Assembly: GCA_905250885.1 (NCBI GenBank)
Contig: CAJNOQ010000027.1
Span: 34,988-98,987, forward strand
Source: Didymodactylos carnosus
Taxonomy: Eukaryota > Rotifera > Eurotatoria > Philodinida > Philodinidae
Direction of reading: 5' to 3'
Length of the DNA stretch: 64,000 nucleotides
Part shown: piece by piece, positions 1 through 15,700 of the stretch
How positions within the stretch are numbered: position 1 is the first letter of the stretch
How the letters are laid out: each line of letters starts with the position of its first letter
The notes under the pieces: generated by a model
Told to the model about the DNA's origin: nothing
Databases searched by the model: none
Seen by the model: the letters and a program-made list of their open reading frames with translations, nothing else
Program-made: the position numbers and the translations under genes

Positions 1-13
1 GTAAAATAGACTA

Positions 14-614
14 ACAAGAGAACCTCTCGAGGTGATAAAACGCTTTTTGCTCGGAATGTAGTGCGTTATAGATTATCGATCATGTTGATTCTGAATATGG
101 CCATGGGAGCGGTCCTTAGCCCTTCAAAGACCCGGTTTCTAGAAACCAGCTTTTCAAACTCTAAAAGACAATCAGAACCTTTCTTAATGAGGCATGATTG
201 TAGCCTGCAAATTTCTGATTAAAATGAGACATCTTACACGACCTTTCTTTGCAAAGTTATAGAATTTATAAGAAAAGCCCTAAGTTAATATTTTCCTTTC
301 TTATTTCTGTAGCTTTGAGTTGACAGTGAATACTTAGGACTTTTCTTGTAAATTATTTAAGTTTGCAAAGAAAGGTCGTGTGAAGCTGGGAGATGTCTCA
401 TTCTAATCAGAAATTTGCGGGCTACAATCACGCCTCTTTAAGAAAGGTTCTGAGTATATTTTAAAGTTTATGAAAAACTGGTTTTCTAGAAAATCGGGTC
501 TTTGAAGGGCTAAGGGCCACCCTCATGATCATATTCGGAATCAGCATGATCGATGACCTATAACGTACTAGATTCGAGTGAAAAGCGTTTTATCACCTCG
601 AGAGGTTCCCTCGT
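14..614. repeat. Foldback (long inverted repeat) element, copy A
   Basis: The left half (from about 14) and right half (to about 614) are near-perfect reverse complements over almost their whole length, with a short centre near 300-330. Ends read roughly ACGAGGGAACCTC inward (left end decayed to ACAAGAGAACCTC). The inner parts contain CACGACCTTTCTTTG and GAATGAGACATCT on both arms. A second, diverged copy with the same ends and inner blocks lies at 21094-21687, so this is a dispersed family and not a chance hairpin. No ORF of note and no clear target duplication. Probably a non-autonomous DNA transposon; the superfamily is unknown. Confidence 0.85.
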
Positions 615-773
615 AAGAAAAAGAAGGCTATTAGGCTATATTCTTGTTAGTATCCTGTTGACTTCATCAGCTACAGTTCACATCACACAAGTCTCGATAA
701 GAAACTAAGACTAATCTCTTGCGTGAACACTGATTTGATCTGAAACCTAACAGGATGAAGACTAATATGTAAT
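615..773. other. Spacer between foldback copy A and the VPS13 3' end
   Basis: Short AT-rich stretch. It may contain the VPS13 3' UTR or a last short coding exon (alternative acceptors exist near 735-750 on the minus strand), but nothing else is recognisable. Confidence 0.4.
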
Positions 774-3700
774 TCATACTTTGGCTTCCGTAACTGATCG
801 ATATTTCACCATTTTTCCGTATGTTTTATATGTTCTTATTGTTCCCATATTTTTTGCTTCCTATAGAGAAAACATCAGTTATGAAATACATTCTAAAAAA
901 GTTAAAGAACAAGAGAGTTTACTTTTATTAATATTTGTATTTGTTGGAGATTTGGCTTTATGATTGGTTCGTCTTTTAAATCACTATACTCAAATTGCCA
1001 GTCAATTTGATATTGGCCCAAAAATGATATTTCAGTTATAAATAAAATACGTCTACAAAAAGAAAAATTGAAAAAGAATATCGATATTATTATTATTGAT
1101 TCACATTCAAACGATATACTTTGATGTAGCCATCAACCAACCCGGCGGGGCTTCACAGCAATTGATATGTGCAATATATGTATCAGTTTTGGAGTATTTA
1201 CCACTGTCAAGTCTCTGAAAAAAAACGTACTGATGATGAGTAACATAAAATCTTTATCGATAAAAGCAATCGAGATGGTGAAATTTTGCATCTAGATTAA
1301 ATGATCATATGATTATCGCGTTGGAAAATGTAAATAAAGATGAAAGATACCATCTTCAACATAGCTCACTCGAAAAACAGTTCACAAAGTTTAGCATTGT
1401 CTATCACTTTGTAGTCTAAAAAATTCAAAATTTATTTACTTACATTTAAAATATAAAATCCCATCGCTTCATGTGCAATATAAGGTCGTACAAGTCCATC
1501 TTTGCCAATATGTCTTGGATAACGTACACGTCGTACAAGTTCTTCATTTGTTGCAGCACTGCAAAATAAAATACAAAATATACTCTCAAATAGTGAACAA
1601 TGCTTCATACACTTTCTGACCGTTTAATCATGTCCAATGATGTACTGGCAAAATCGACAATACCACCAGTCGGTCGTGTAACAAGACCAATAAAACCTTT
1701 TCCAAGACCTTTAACAAATCCAGATGCTCCACCTTGTTTGGCACCTTCTACCGGTTTTTTTACAACTCCAGTCACACCATCAAGAAAACCCTTTTAATTA
1801 AAAGAGATAAAAAATTAATAAACAAATTGTTAGAACAATTTGAATTTAATTTACCATGACGATATTTTTTCCTCCAACAGCAATATCTTGTGTGTTATTT
1901 GTAGGTTCTTTTCGTCGAATACGATTTTGTTTATATTCTTCATCAAACGTCAACGTAGCTAAACCTTTTCCTAATACGCCCGTTATTTTTGAAAATGCAC
2001 CTGCAGCACCACCAACAGCCGACCCAAATAAGGTTTTCACACCAGTCACAACACCTTCAGCAAATTCAAATGGACCTTCGACAGCACCCTAAAAATAAAG
2101 AAAAACTTGTAAAGTAATATTGTTTGAAAAATATTGCATTGATCATCAATAGGATGCTAGCAGTAGGAATATTATTTCTTCTCAATAAAACTATTAAAAT
2201 TGAAAGTACTAACTTCACTGAAACAAACGGTACACTTTATAGATTATTGTACTCACTTTATATGGTTCATAAAATAATGATTCAACACCTTGAGCAAGTC
2301 CCCTAATAACTCCAAATGGATTTCCTAACACATCGAGCCCCAAAACGAGGACATGTATTTGTTTCATAAATTGATTTTGATAATGACTACCCACTTCAGA
2401 TGTTAATCTTGAAAATGTTTGTCTGTCCTGCTTACGTTCATAATAGCCTAATCTAAATGATTAAAAAAGATAAAGTGAAATTAAACGTACACAGATATGT
2501 TTATATTTACAAACCTTAAGATAACATCTTGTACTTCAGCTACATTTAATGTTTTTAGTAGAAACCTAGCAAATGGATATTCGGCTAATAATTCTTCGCT
2601 AGGATTGGCACCATGCATTGAAAAACTAACATGTATCTTGGAAAAAAAGACAAAAAGAGAAAGCCATTCAGATGAAGATATCACAAAATTAAAATAGCAT
2701 TAACATACTTTTAATGGTGATAAATGAATTTGATCAAAATACATTTCCTTTTCACCGGATGGACTATTTGTTTGTTCTTTAATTATGGTACTTAATGGTT
2801 TATTTATTAATTCCAAATCTGTATCCATGTTAATAACGGGAGCTGTAACAGGCTATTAGATAAGAAACAAAAATATTCATTATTTAATATTCTTTTGAAT
2901 CGAAAAAGTGATCAGCTAATTAATAACCTTTTCAGATTTTATAAATGATAAAATCGATACAATAAGACCTTGATCAACACAAACAGCAAATTCTTGTATA
3001 AGTAATTTAAAATATCTAAATCAAAGGATAATATTGATACATTTCAAAAAATAATAAAATGAGATAACTCACTTGAATTGCATAATATTTGAACGTACAC
3101 CTTTTGTTTCATATATACTTAACTCAATAAATGGTTTTTCAGCTAGAGAAAAAATGAAGTATAAATTTGATTGTCTATTGAATGATAAATATCATTGTAT
3201 ATGTACCTGTATCAGTTTCTGTTATTTTTGACGTTATAGGATATAGAATAACAGGAAATATTGTATAATCCAATTGATTGTCAATCTAAAGAATACATTC
3301 TATGATACATCTAGACAAATGTCAATGGAGATTCTCAAACTGATCTTCACTTTATACTTTGAGTATTATGAAGTATATAGTGTGTATTTAAATATTTGAT
3401 ATATGTGTTTAAAATGTTAATTACTTGTACACGATTAATTCGAACATGTAAAGCCGCTTTGGTTACTGACCAAGCATAATCAATCCATAGACCATCTAAG
3501 GCTTGACGTCTGACTTTTATCGTACGACCACGTTGATTTATTAAATCGCCTGTATTATCGTCAATAAATATTACTTGCTAAACACATAAAATATTTACAC
3601 TATTTTCAATTGTAGAAATAAGATCAATGATACAAATCTTACTCTATTTTCCATTATTGAGTATTTCTGTTTTCTCAATTCTAGATCATCTGGATTGGTT

Positions 3701-6700
3701 ATCTTCTTATCCTGATGTACTTTATATGTTTCTTCTAATGCATGATTTAGATCAGAATTAAATGGTCTCCAACGACTTTTTCTCTGTTCAGTCCATACCA
3801 CTTTTGATTTATTCATACTAATATAGAGTAATTCTTCATGTTTAATATCGTCGACAATCGATATACCAATATCATGAATACCAATTTGAATACGTTGACC
3901 CATTGATTCAGCTAAAGTTAGTACCTGAAAAATAAAAATTAATCTATAATAGAGCGACACAACACATCACTTCGAATGTTATATCTTACACCAGATGCTT
4001 GTTCAATAATATTAGTGTTATCAGCAAATAATAGAACTGTTTGAACACCATCAATAAACGATGTATAATTTATTTGGTGATGTTCACCAATAAAACCACA
4101 TTGAGGCTGAAAATTATGTAGAAAATAATCATTCATAAATGAAAAAATGTGACTGATGACTGTTTCATATTTACGGTTAAATCCAAACTTGTTGTATTGC
4201 CTTGTACCGATGAGATAAGTGACCTGGGTTTCATTGGATCAACCCATGTATAATAAACATAATTTAGTGGTGGAAGTACTTGACTCTTACTAAATTTAAA
4301 ATAAAATGAATTCATAGAGATGAAAATTTTTTATCTAATTTTTATTTCCTACCTTTCCTCTTCTGTTTGATGAAATGTAATCGAATCATTTTTAAGACAA
4401 TTGACAATCATTATAGGTGCATCACCAATTTTATAATCACTAAATATCAGTCGAACACCATTAAAATCTGTCGCTGTTACTTCAACGTTAATTGCCGGAC
4501 GATCCTTTATCAAAATAAAAATAAAAAGTTGATCAACACATTCACAAACATTATGAAAAGAAAAATATCAGACTAACCTTATCTTCCATTCTCAATAATG
4601 TTCGATGTTTTTGATTCATTATAAATGGTTGACTTAATACATGATTTCGTTCTGTATAACGAACACGCATTAAACCTTTTTCCATACTATGAGGCCAAAA
4701 TGGAACAACCTAAATTTAAAAGTAGAAAACAACAATAAGGACATTTATTTAAAAAATAAAAAAAGACATATTTAATATACTTACCCCACCAGGATTTAGT
4801 GGACCCCATTTATCTTGTTCTTTATCATCCACAGTTTCAATAACTTCAAGTTCAATCTTAATAAAATTAAACAATAATAAGATGATATTTCTATATTTTC
4901 TTGTTTTTTGCTGATAAACATACTGTCGAATTATTAATGATAATCATTGATGGTGATAATGTTATGATTTTTGACATACCAAATGAACTTGTCACAATTT
5001 CCACACATAACTAAATTAATAAACAAATGAGATATCATCAATATTTTCTCTTCACTTACCATGTATGTTTTATTATCTGGTATTTTACAAATGGCCACTC
5101 CAGTACTTTTAATAACATCAAGAGAAAATTTTTCACACCAATTTGTATCAGCATGATCAAGCTGAGCAGTTCTTACACGAATTTGAGCCTAAAATTAGTC
5201 AAAAAATGTGATATGATTATCAAATAAGATTTCATACGTTTAACCTTTTTATTTGAATTGGTATCAATTTTTTCTGGACATATTAAAAATGGTGTTTCAA
5301 CATTAGGAATGTCTGTTTGCTGATTTTCAATCTAAAGACAAGAAAATATAATTATGGTAAAGAAAAGATCAATATTATCAACGAAAAGTAGATTAACAGA
5401 ACAGATATTTTTCGTTTATTAATTTCATACGTATTCTACAATTGTATAGTTAACCAAAAGTTGTACTTACTTGAAAGTCGAGATCAAACGATGTTCGATT
5501 TAATATCCAATATGGTGCATATAATAATATTCGATAAGATTTATGAAATGTTTCAACACGTAATGCCATATTCTAAAATGAGAAACATCATAATTAATTT
5601 TAATTTTTTCTTTTCATATAAACTTACTAAAGTGTTTCCAGATTGATCATGAAATTTGATTATATCTTCATTTTTTTGTTCTTCTTGTAAATTAATTGGT
5701 TCACTAATCCATTTGAGTTTACTATAATTTAAAATCTTAAATAAAAGAGATTTAAATTTTAATTATTTCTAGTTTTTCTTTGTCATATGCGTGTGTAATA
5801 CGAACAGTAAATATTAGAACAGAATTTTTATCTCCAGAAGTAACCATTTGTAGATCACTCGGTTTCATATTAATTGTTTCATTATTCTAAAATACAATAA
5901 TAACTGGAGTCATCTAATTTATGAAATAAGTCAAGTCAAATTTGTAACAATGTGCCTCTTTTTTCATTAACATGAAACTTATCAGAAGATAAGTCATAAC
6001 TCTGTAGTTACAAGAAAATCTATGATCTATAAGACTGTGCTAGGTATTGAAAGTGAAATCATGTATCTAATCAAACAGATAATGCCTATAGAATAGTAAT
6101 TACGCTAAGAGACAAAATTTGACTCAATTCTCAAATGTTTTCTTAGGCTCATAGGATGACAGAAAATCAAATGGATATTTAACAGATCGAACATATTTGG
6201 AACAAAAATGAAGTATCGTGGATATTATATAAACTTTTTTCAGTATGTTTGACAACTACCATTAAAATAATCTGAACAAAAACCTTTCATCCACAGTTAT
6301 TAACTTACATTGATTGTACATTGAACATCCAGCGGTAATAAATTTGTCAAATGTAATGCTGGGTGAACGTAAATACTAAATGACTCTTTATCATTTTGGT
6401 CAGTATTTTCACTATAAGCGTTATGAACTTCTTTATATATCTGAAGAAAAAAAATCAAAATAACTTTTATAGATTATTAATCGATTAATGAAGTAAAAAT
6501 ACATACAACAAAATGGGCTTCTGAACCATTTTTTAATTTTAATTTTCGATTAGTAGTAGATTCAGCCGTCCAATCGAATGAAAAAAAATCATTTACAGGT
6601 TCATTATCGCCACCCCTAAAACAGATAGAAATACAAAATAATGATCAAGAAAGCAAATGTGTTAGGACCGAGTATAATGAATACAGATAAGTCTGTTTCA

Positions 6701-9700
6701 TATTAAACACCATAGACATGTGTCCTTATTATATGTGTTCTTACCGGACATTCGCAGTTAAAATTAGAAACAGGTGATTCAGATACTTTTAATGAAATTT
6801 TGTTTAAGGTCTCTCACTCTGTCAAAAATCTATTTTGTCCCAGAATATCCGATCTTGTCAAAATGTTCATAGAATGTGCGTTTTATTCATAGAACGATGA
6901 CACTCAACTTTTGAACCCAAAAGCATTGAGTTCTCCTAAAAATCAGAGTCAAAAAGTAGGTATTCATGCGGTAAAGATTTCTCATTCTGTTTAATCTGTA
7001 TTATGATACATAACCTACAGAAAATATGAAAGCGGTAAATCATTGTACCGACGTTAACTGAGATAAACAAAAGTAGAAATTGTTTTTGTCATAAAAGAGA
7101 AAAGTTATACTTTCACAGGCAACCAAATCGACACACACACACATATACCAGTTACATATGAAATAAAAACGAACAAACGATGGATGAGAGAAAAAGAAAA
7201 AGCTCTTGCATGAAGTCACAACGACAAGATAAATTACGACTTATTGATGAAAACGCTGCTCAAAACAATGTGTTGACGAAGAGTTCTGCATTGAGTTATT
7301 TTGTTAAATATAGCAGCACGAGGAGAATCATATCGGGAGTATTGCAATAAAAAATGTTTAACCCTTTCCTTCTTTCTGCATTCCCAGTATCTACTAGATA
7401 TTAAAGATTATTGTTTAAAGTCGAAAACCCGTAACGAATTTGTTTAAAATTGTGTCATAGTTCCGAGTTACTCCATAAATGCGAAAAGCAGTGTTTTTTT
7501 CGATATAGTCGACCTAACTTTTGTTTGAATGTCTTTAATTTGGTTTATGAACGTAACTACAGAGGTAATTTATTTCATATAAAAAGGAAGTTAGAGAAGA
7601 AGATGACCACACACTTTTGTGTTTCATACTTTTTCTTTCCAGTTACGTGTGATCGCACGTTCCACTGAGGTTTTAACATGTTGAAAAATTGAGGTCGAAT
7701 CGGATATGATGAGTGAGAGGTTGTTTGCCGCTCAAACTTGTCAGTTACATACTCAGGTGTTATTCGAATAACTATTTTAAATCGTAAAATCATTTTTACA
7801 TTTTCAAAAGACTATAGAATGTCGATCCATCCAAGAGCTTCTCGAACATTTTTTTTTTAATGGTGAGACGAAGCCATCCACTTACTACTAGAGCAAATTT
7901 ATACTTAAGTTGTCTTAAACATCCTAAATGATTTGGGGTAGTACAAGTAAGAACTGGAGCTCTATTACAATTGGAAATGAATAACCTTTGTAGAATTCAC
8001 AGTTTAGCAGCTCAAGTGACTTTAGAGTGGTCTCAAAATGTGGCCACAACTTGGCTCTACAATTTAAAATTTAGAAAATCGTTTAATGATTTAAGTATTG
8101 TGGAAAAAAACTAAACTTTAAATATTTTATTTTTCAAGATTTCCCCAAAACTTCTTTTGAAACCATGAAAATTTATCTCTGTGGCAGAAAGGAAACACTT
8201 TGGGGTATCTGTCTACGTATAAATCTCAAAATCGATATTTTCGACTGGAGGGAGCCCTTAAAGTTTGATGAAAGTAATCAAACAAATAAGCCAACTTACT
8301 CATCAATGGCAAAAAAGATGGGCGAATGACTGTGAACATATAACAGCCACATTGGCATATAATATTCTTGATTAACATCTATTTTAGTAACACGTTTTGC
8401 ATTTTTAATCTCGCCAGCTTCAGCATGAAGAATACTTAATGGAACAGATGTACTGTTGTAGATCTTAGAATAAAAAATAAAAGCAAGCTACAACTAGTTT
8501 TTACAAAAAGAATTTGATACGTACTTTAACAATTGAACTGAATACAATTCTTCGTCTGTCATTATTCAATTGTACGTCACATAACATTTGAACGGGCCAT
8601 TGTGAATTTGGTGATAGACCAATATCATAGACTTGTTGCCATGTATGTGTTAAACTAACAGTTTTTACATCATTACCAATCTAAAATGTATTTGTTTTAT
8701 ATTTTATTCGTTCCTCACATTTTTTTACATTGTTCATCCTACTTTAATCGATAATTCTTGTCTACGATGATGGTTTTGTTCTTCAATAACTGATAAACGT
8801 GCCATTGATAAACGATCATGTGGCACAGTTAAAGCAACAGATTCATTATTTTTTAATGCATAAGATTTTTTTTTTATCTCAGCAAACTAAACAAACAAAA
8901 TTTAAAAGAACTATGATAAATGTATTACTAAAGTTACAAGCATAACGTGTTATTAAGGGATCTCAACTGTCTATCGAGGACTTGCGCACAAAACAGGAGT
9001 TATACCTCAAGTCCATCTAAATTGTCTAAATACACTTCTACTCCAGTTGCATTATATATGGATAGTAATGGTTCATCTTCACACAGTGGTAAACGTTGAT
9101 TATAAACATCGTTAAACAAAGCTGATAGATGTTCTAACAAATCTAAACCAGTTTTCGTCAGTGTTAAACTTAATAACTGATCAGCACGAACAATTATAAT
9201 TTGTTTTGCACTGCTTGGTAACGGCTGATTAATATCTGACTTTTGTTCATTTGTTTGTATTGCTGTTGAATCATTTTGATCATTTGAAACCTATGGATAA
9301 TGAGACAACACAGACATAACATAATAGAACTTTAAAATCTATAGTTCGTGTTATAAATATGAATAATAATCCTATATACCATATCGAAAGAGCAAAACGT
9401 AACTTCTAATAGACTAGTTCAAAATAACGAGGATGAAACCAAAACAAAAATTATCTGATGTTCTCGAATAGTGAGTTCAAATAGCAAAGCATTAGAATAT
9501 TGCTACAAATATGAGACGACACATTGTCACTAAATCGTTCTGCTGCATATCCCTGCAGTTGTTGACGAAACACTACTAAAACTACTTTTAAAAGCGTAAA
9601 CTTTAACTATTAAATGATTCTGCATCTATTGGATAAAATAGATACAGGATTTTTTGAACGATTCGTCTATTACTAATAGTTGATCTCGATGCTCTTTAAA

Positions 9701-12700
9701 CATTTAGCCATGAAAATGCAAAAACAATGACTAGGTAATAGATTGATAGCATCTTATTTTATTGTTAGTCGTAAATGTTAACGCCTGTACCATTATATCT
9801 GTATTAGTATTCTGTATTCGTTTTGATCGTTTACCTCAGAACTATCCTCGATGTAGTCCTCCCTCTCGCCCTATAGAATAAAATACTGTTTGAAAAAGAA
9901 ATGATTATTCTCCTGTTGACATACCGGTACGATCGAACATGCAATACTCCATGGTACCAATGTAGCACTTTTCGATTCAAGATAAGGTTCAATTAATGGT
10001 TCCCAAGTGAGCATACGTTCATTAAATAAAGCCATTTCAACAGAAACAGTTGATGACAATAACATCTCAAAAAGAAACAAATATGTAAGATTGTTTTACT
10101 CATACAGTACGACTCGTATTTTACTTACTACACTTGACCAATTTTTAAGATCCGCTGTTAGATTTGATAAACACATGGCTATTACAGATTTTGTCGATGA
10201 ACCAAAGCCCACTTCAAGTTTGACTTCAATTGTATCACAAACAAGAATAAGCTGAAAAAAGCAGAAAATACATATATGCAATGATATTTCTTTTTTACAA
10301 GACTAACTTGCTGAACCATTACTGTTGGCTGTGATTCCAATTTTTCCTCTATTTCTTTAATTTTTTTCTCTTGTTCAATAACTTCTTTTTGTTCTGATGA
10401 GTCACCTGTGACTGCTTGAAGTATATCCATTGTATTATGTTCTAAATTTGAAAATATAATAGCGTAAGAAGAAAAGAGCGTATGATCAACACATTTTTCG
10501 ATACCGACCTGGACCGATAAACCAAAAACTTGAATCTTTAAATGGTTTTGGATCAAACAAGGATACTGCATTCACTTTCTCCATTTCTTTCGTTGTCGAT
10601 ACCTAAATAAACCGATAGAACACATACTATTTTCAAAACTTAATCTTTTTCCAATCATTGACTCCAAGTTAGACTCTTGACGTATCTGAGAGAAAACTAA
10701 CTTAATTTTATCATACATAGCGTAGTTAATATTATTTTTGAAGACACTTAATCATAATATAGATTCTCGTTTTCATTACCTGTAACGCTCCTATCGAATT
10801 TATAACGTTGATAACTGTTCTGACAGCTGCTGGCGCAATACTAACAATAATATCGGATACTCGAACATCAATTTTTTGTTGATAACTATCACTTATCATA
10901 ATTAAATCGACTTTAGCAGGCTGTAAAATCTAAAGAACAAAGAACATTTTGGAAGGAATAAAAAGATTTTTTTCTGTGTCACTATATACCCTATATCTAA
11001 TTTTCGAGAGATTATCATTTGCAATTTTTAATTTAGCAAGATTTGAACTATAAACGGTTAAGTCTTTCACCCAAACATACATTTTTGTATCATCACCAGT
11101 ATTAAACATTTTCATTTGAGCCGCCATCTACAAAGCAAATAAAAAGATGAGTTTCAGTAAAATTTGTACAAATTTATTGATTCGAAATGTGGACTCTCTC
11201 AAACTTACATCAAGTACAAGACAATTTGAGTCTGCCTTATGTTGATCTTCAAGTAGAATAATTTCTGGATTTTTCACGAAAACCTCTACTCTTGTTTCAA
11301 TATCAACTTCGACGCCATGAGAACGAGATGCAGCAGCTAAAAAGAAGATCATACCATTAAAATTGCTATCTTTTACAAGATATAGTATATACATTTTTCA
11401 TTTTTCGATGGTGTTTTTGGTAGAGAAAATTGTACTGAGTTACGCGACTTTTGTCGATCGATTGTTGATGGTGATCTTGACACACCCAAAGATTGATCTG
11501 ATGGATATATATTGGTTATTGCTTTTGATGTTTGTTTATCTTCTTTTGTCACGTGTAGATACTTGTCTTTATCAGCAACATTACTACCGATTGGTAAACC
11601 GGATAAAAAAAAATCTTGTAATGTCATTAAATAATCAAGACTAATACATATGTAAAGACTTTCTAGTTGAGCATTGACTGAAAAATACAAGAACAATTTT
11701 GAACAGAGAATAGAGAAGACATTGTGTTCTCACTCACATTGTCTTAATGCTATATCTCGCTGTTTATTTTTTGGCTTAAATTCGAATGAAGCAATTAGCA
11801 CATGATTTGATGGATCTACAGAAAAATGTTTATCCATCATTCTAGAAAGAAAGAAAAAAAAATGAAAAACAAAATTGAGATAGAGAGACACATTATGTCT
11901 AATGCTTATTGTTTTTCTTGCCTCGTTACGCCAGCACTCTGATGTGTTTCACGTAAATCATCAAGTAGAAAATTTTTAATTCGTCCCACTGCTTTGTAAC
12001 TTGAATCGTTCATTTGTTTAAATATCGTTTCAAGTGCTTCAATACGAACATCGGCTAATTTCAAATTCTCTAAACGATCTTGACGTCGCTTTGTCTACAA
12101 ACAAATAAGAAACAATTTTTTCAGATAGAAAAATATTTAATCGTAATTACCACATACCATATTTGATTCACCCAAATACAATGTTAGTGCAACTGTTTTT
12201 ATTTCTGCACGAACTCTAACTGTTGTCGTTACTTCTGTATGTGATTCTGAAAAAACATATATAGACAAGAACATAATCAGATTGGATTGGAAAATAGTAA
12301 CTCTTCAAATGTATTCTTTAAACTAGAACCATAAGAATATGATGTTTGTTCATTATTCAGTAATAGGGAAAAAAAGTGTGTTTAATGATACATCGACTTT
12401 CACTTTGTTAATAGAATATCTCGTCATATGTTGAACAAGATCTTACCATGTTGTTTTTGAAGAACTGTTTCACGTAATTTATTTTCTTCTGCTTCTTGAT
12501 CAGCTGATTTATAATGATATTGTTCCACTGTCTCAATATCGCTGACTATTTGATCCTTGATATTTTCAGAAAAATTTTCCAATAATACTTTCATTATACA
12601 CGAAAAATCACCTTTTGATAATTTAAACTAAAATACGTTGAACATACAATAACGTTTATAAAGTTAAATATGGCAGAAAAACGAATCATTATTGTCTGAC

Positions 12701-15700
12701 ACAAGAGGATAGGATCAACTACACCACTGAGCTTATATACTTGACTACAATCAACCAGTAACGTTCTTTATATTTACTGTTTCTTTACGTGCGGTTGTCT
12801 TATTAGTAAAAAGTAACAACATCAATGGCATTTTATACTGCGACATCAAATATTTTAATCATACGTACATGCACTAAATCCCAATCTGCTTTCACGCTCA
12901 CTACCGGTTCATTTTTCGCTTGGTCTGGATATAATAATCGATTAATTGTCGTCGTTAATATTTCACAATCTAACAAGATTACTTCGCCCTCGATATCATG
13001 ATTATTATTTAATAAAACCCGTGATGCAAGAACATTTTCAAGTTTAATATTTTGTTGTTCAATAAGACCATGTTTTTCATCTTGTAAAAATTTTGTACGC
13101 AATGATAATTTACCTAAATCTAATAGTAATGCTTCATTGGAATAAGAATTTGTTGGTACAAATATATTTGGTGCATTAAACTGAACATCCAACTGTAATT
13201 TAAATGCTTGCTCTTGTAATTTTTGAATATTTTCTATAGTCGCTTCAGCATATTGAGATGATGCTAATTCTAGGGCAGCTTTTGCGACATCCAATGTATC
13301 CAAAAACGACTATATATAAAAAAAATTTGGATATATTTAAAGTCAAAACAAGGAGGAAAAAGTTACTTTTGTTCTATTCATACTAAGCAATCGTCATTCT
13401 ACACTTCTTACTTAGAAATGATATTTTCTTCTTTTGAGATTTATTTTATACGTACCAATAGTACATCGATATGTTTAAATAAAAAGACGATATTTGCTTT
13501 GGCAAATTTAACTTCCACATTACAATCCACAGCATTCAAATCTTTTTTTTGATCATTTGATAAATTATGCAATATTAGATCAATACGCAACAATTCATCA
13601 GCATCACCTTGTTGAGATATGATCTGAAGTGAATGAAAGAATTAGATACACTGAAACAATAACTTATTCACTCACTTTTTTATATTTTGCATGAGGATTT
13701 GGATCATATATATTAAAGTTACTCAGTATAAGATTAACGATAGTTTTATTCGGCTGTTGTGATACATTTGCCTTTAGACCTAGACAAAAAAAAATAAGGC
13801 ATACCACTCAAAAATCAGCTTTAAACTTACCCCCAACACTAATGTCAAATAAGGGAGCTTCTTCTGTAGAAATAATAAAACGAAATTCTTCTAATTCAGC
13901 ACTTATAGCTAGACTAGGTGTGGCTACGACAGTGTCTAAAACATAACCGTTGAACAGAATACAGAGTCACAAACATCTTTCGATAACTTACCCGGTTTTT
14001 TCTTTTCTTTATCTGTCACCGTTGTAATTACTTTGTCATTTTCTTGTTGTTCATTCTTCTTTTTTTCCTCCTCTTGTTCTCTTTTTTTTTGTTTTTCGTC
14101 TTCAGTTTCTGTTGGTAATCTTTTTATTAAATTATCATGAAATCTTAGAATACTCAATAATGCTTCTAACTGTAAAATAACTTCTAATTTTGAAAAATGA
14201 AATTTGCCAGCATTTTCAATCGAATTATACGGTTCTCTTTTAAACATCGGGTTATCGCGGGATGTCTAAAAGAAGCCCAATTTCTGCTAATAACCATTAT
14301 TCTATGCAGTTATAAATGTTAATGTAAACATACGTTTAGAAAATGGACACTGATCAGTTTTGTATCGTCATTTTCATTATGCTTTTTGGCTGAGATGAGA
14401 CGAAGTGGTTCACCAGATTGTGTAACAAATTGTTGATGTAAAAGGATTATATCAGCCAGAGATGCATCAAAACTAACATCGTAAGTTTTAAATGTTGTTC
14501 TAGCCAACATCGACACCAGTGATAAACGAAGGAACGGACGTTCATCACTGCCTTCATCGTAGTGATCATTTTTAACACCACTATAACGCCTTGATGATGA
14601 TTGAGATGATGATTCTTCAATCAAAAGGTTAACCTAAAGAATACGAAAACTTAGAATTAAGAGGCAGAAATTATTTGAAGTTAAATACCTGCGATAACTC
14701 AAATGTTGCATCTAACTGAGTCAGTTGAAAATAAGAATTTTCCTTTTTTCTTTTTTTCTCATCAATCTTTGATTGTTCATTTTCATCTAGCTGAGACTAA
14801 AAAGAGAAATAAAGATATACAAGAACACAATCATACACTAATTGTCAGTGAACTAAATGCACAAATTACTTGTTCTTCTTGTATTTTTTTCACTGGTGTC
14901 ATTTCTTCAACTTTTTCCATGGTATCAGCTGCCGACAAGGATATTTGTGATGGTTGCTAGAATAAACAAAACAGCAAAAATATAAACGAATAGAAAACGT
15001 TTTCCTTTTGTAAGCCTACTTCAGCTGGTTCGATTTTCTGAATTGTTTCACTTGTATTTTTTGTTTCTGGAAATGGTAGTGATTGAACATGATGAATGAT
15101 TTGAAACAATCTCTTATCTGATAAACGCATATCAATAGCGGGTATCTGTCCGTCGATTTTCCATCTGTACAAAACAAAAGGTATACGTCTATGGCATCAA
15201 AATCAGCTGAGTACAATAGACATACGCTGGCAAATCAGCATCATCCGAATAAATACATTTATATACATTCATATTTAAGGTCATCGGTTTAATTAAATGC
15301 AAACGAGTCTCTTGTTGCCTTCGAGCTTCATACCATTTTTCATCTGGAATAAAAAAAGAAATAAACAATAAATAGGTAAAAAAACCAGAAATGTGACCAA
15401 TTAACATACTTTTCTGAGCATATAGAAGTTGAACAGAGTCTAATTGCAATTGAAATTTTGTATAAGAAAGTTTTCTTGCTTCTTCAAGGTTCTAAAGAAA
15501 AAAGAGCATTAAAACTTCAGTAAAGATAAGATTAAATAATTCTTGTACACATACTTTTGCGTTTTCGTGCGATATCTCTTGATCTTCATCAGCTCGTTTC
15601 AAGGTCAAATGACCGAAATCCATACAGATGAGTGAACAACCGCTAGAAAAAAAGCAGGTATCAATCCTTAAATAAGATAGATGTGCAGTGAACCACCTAC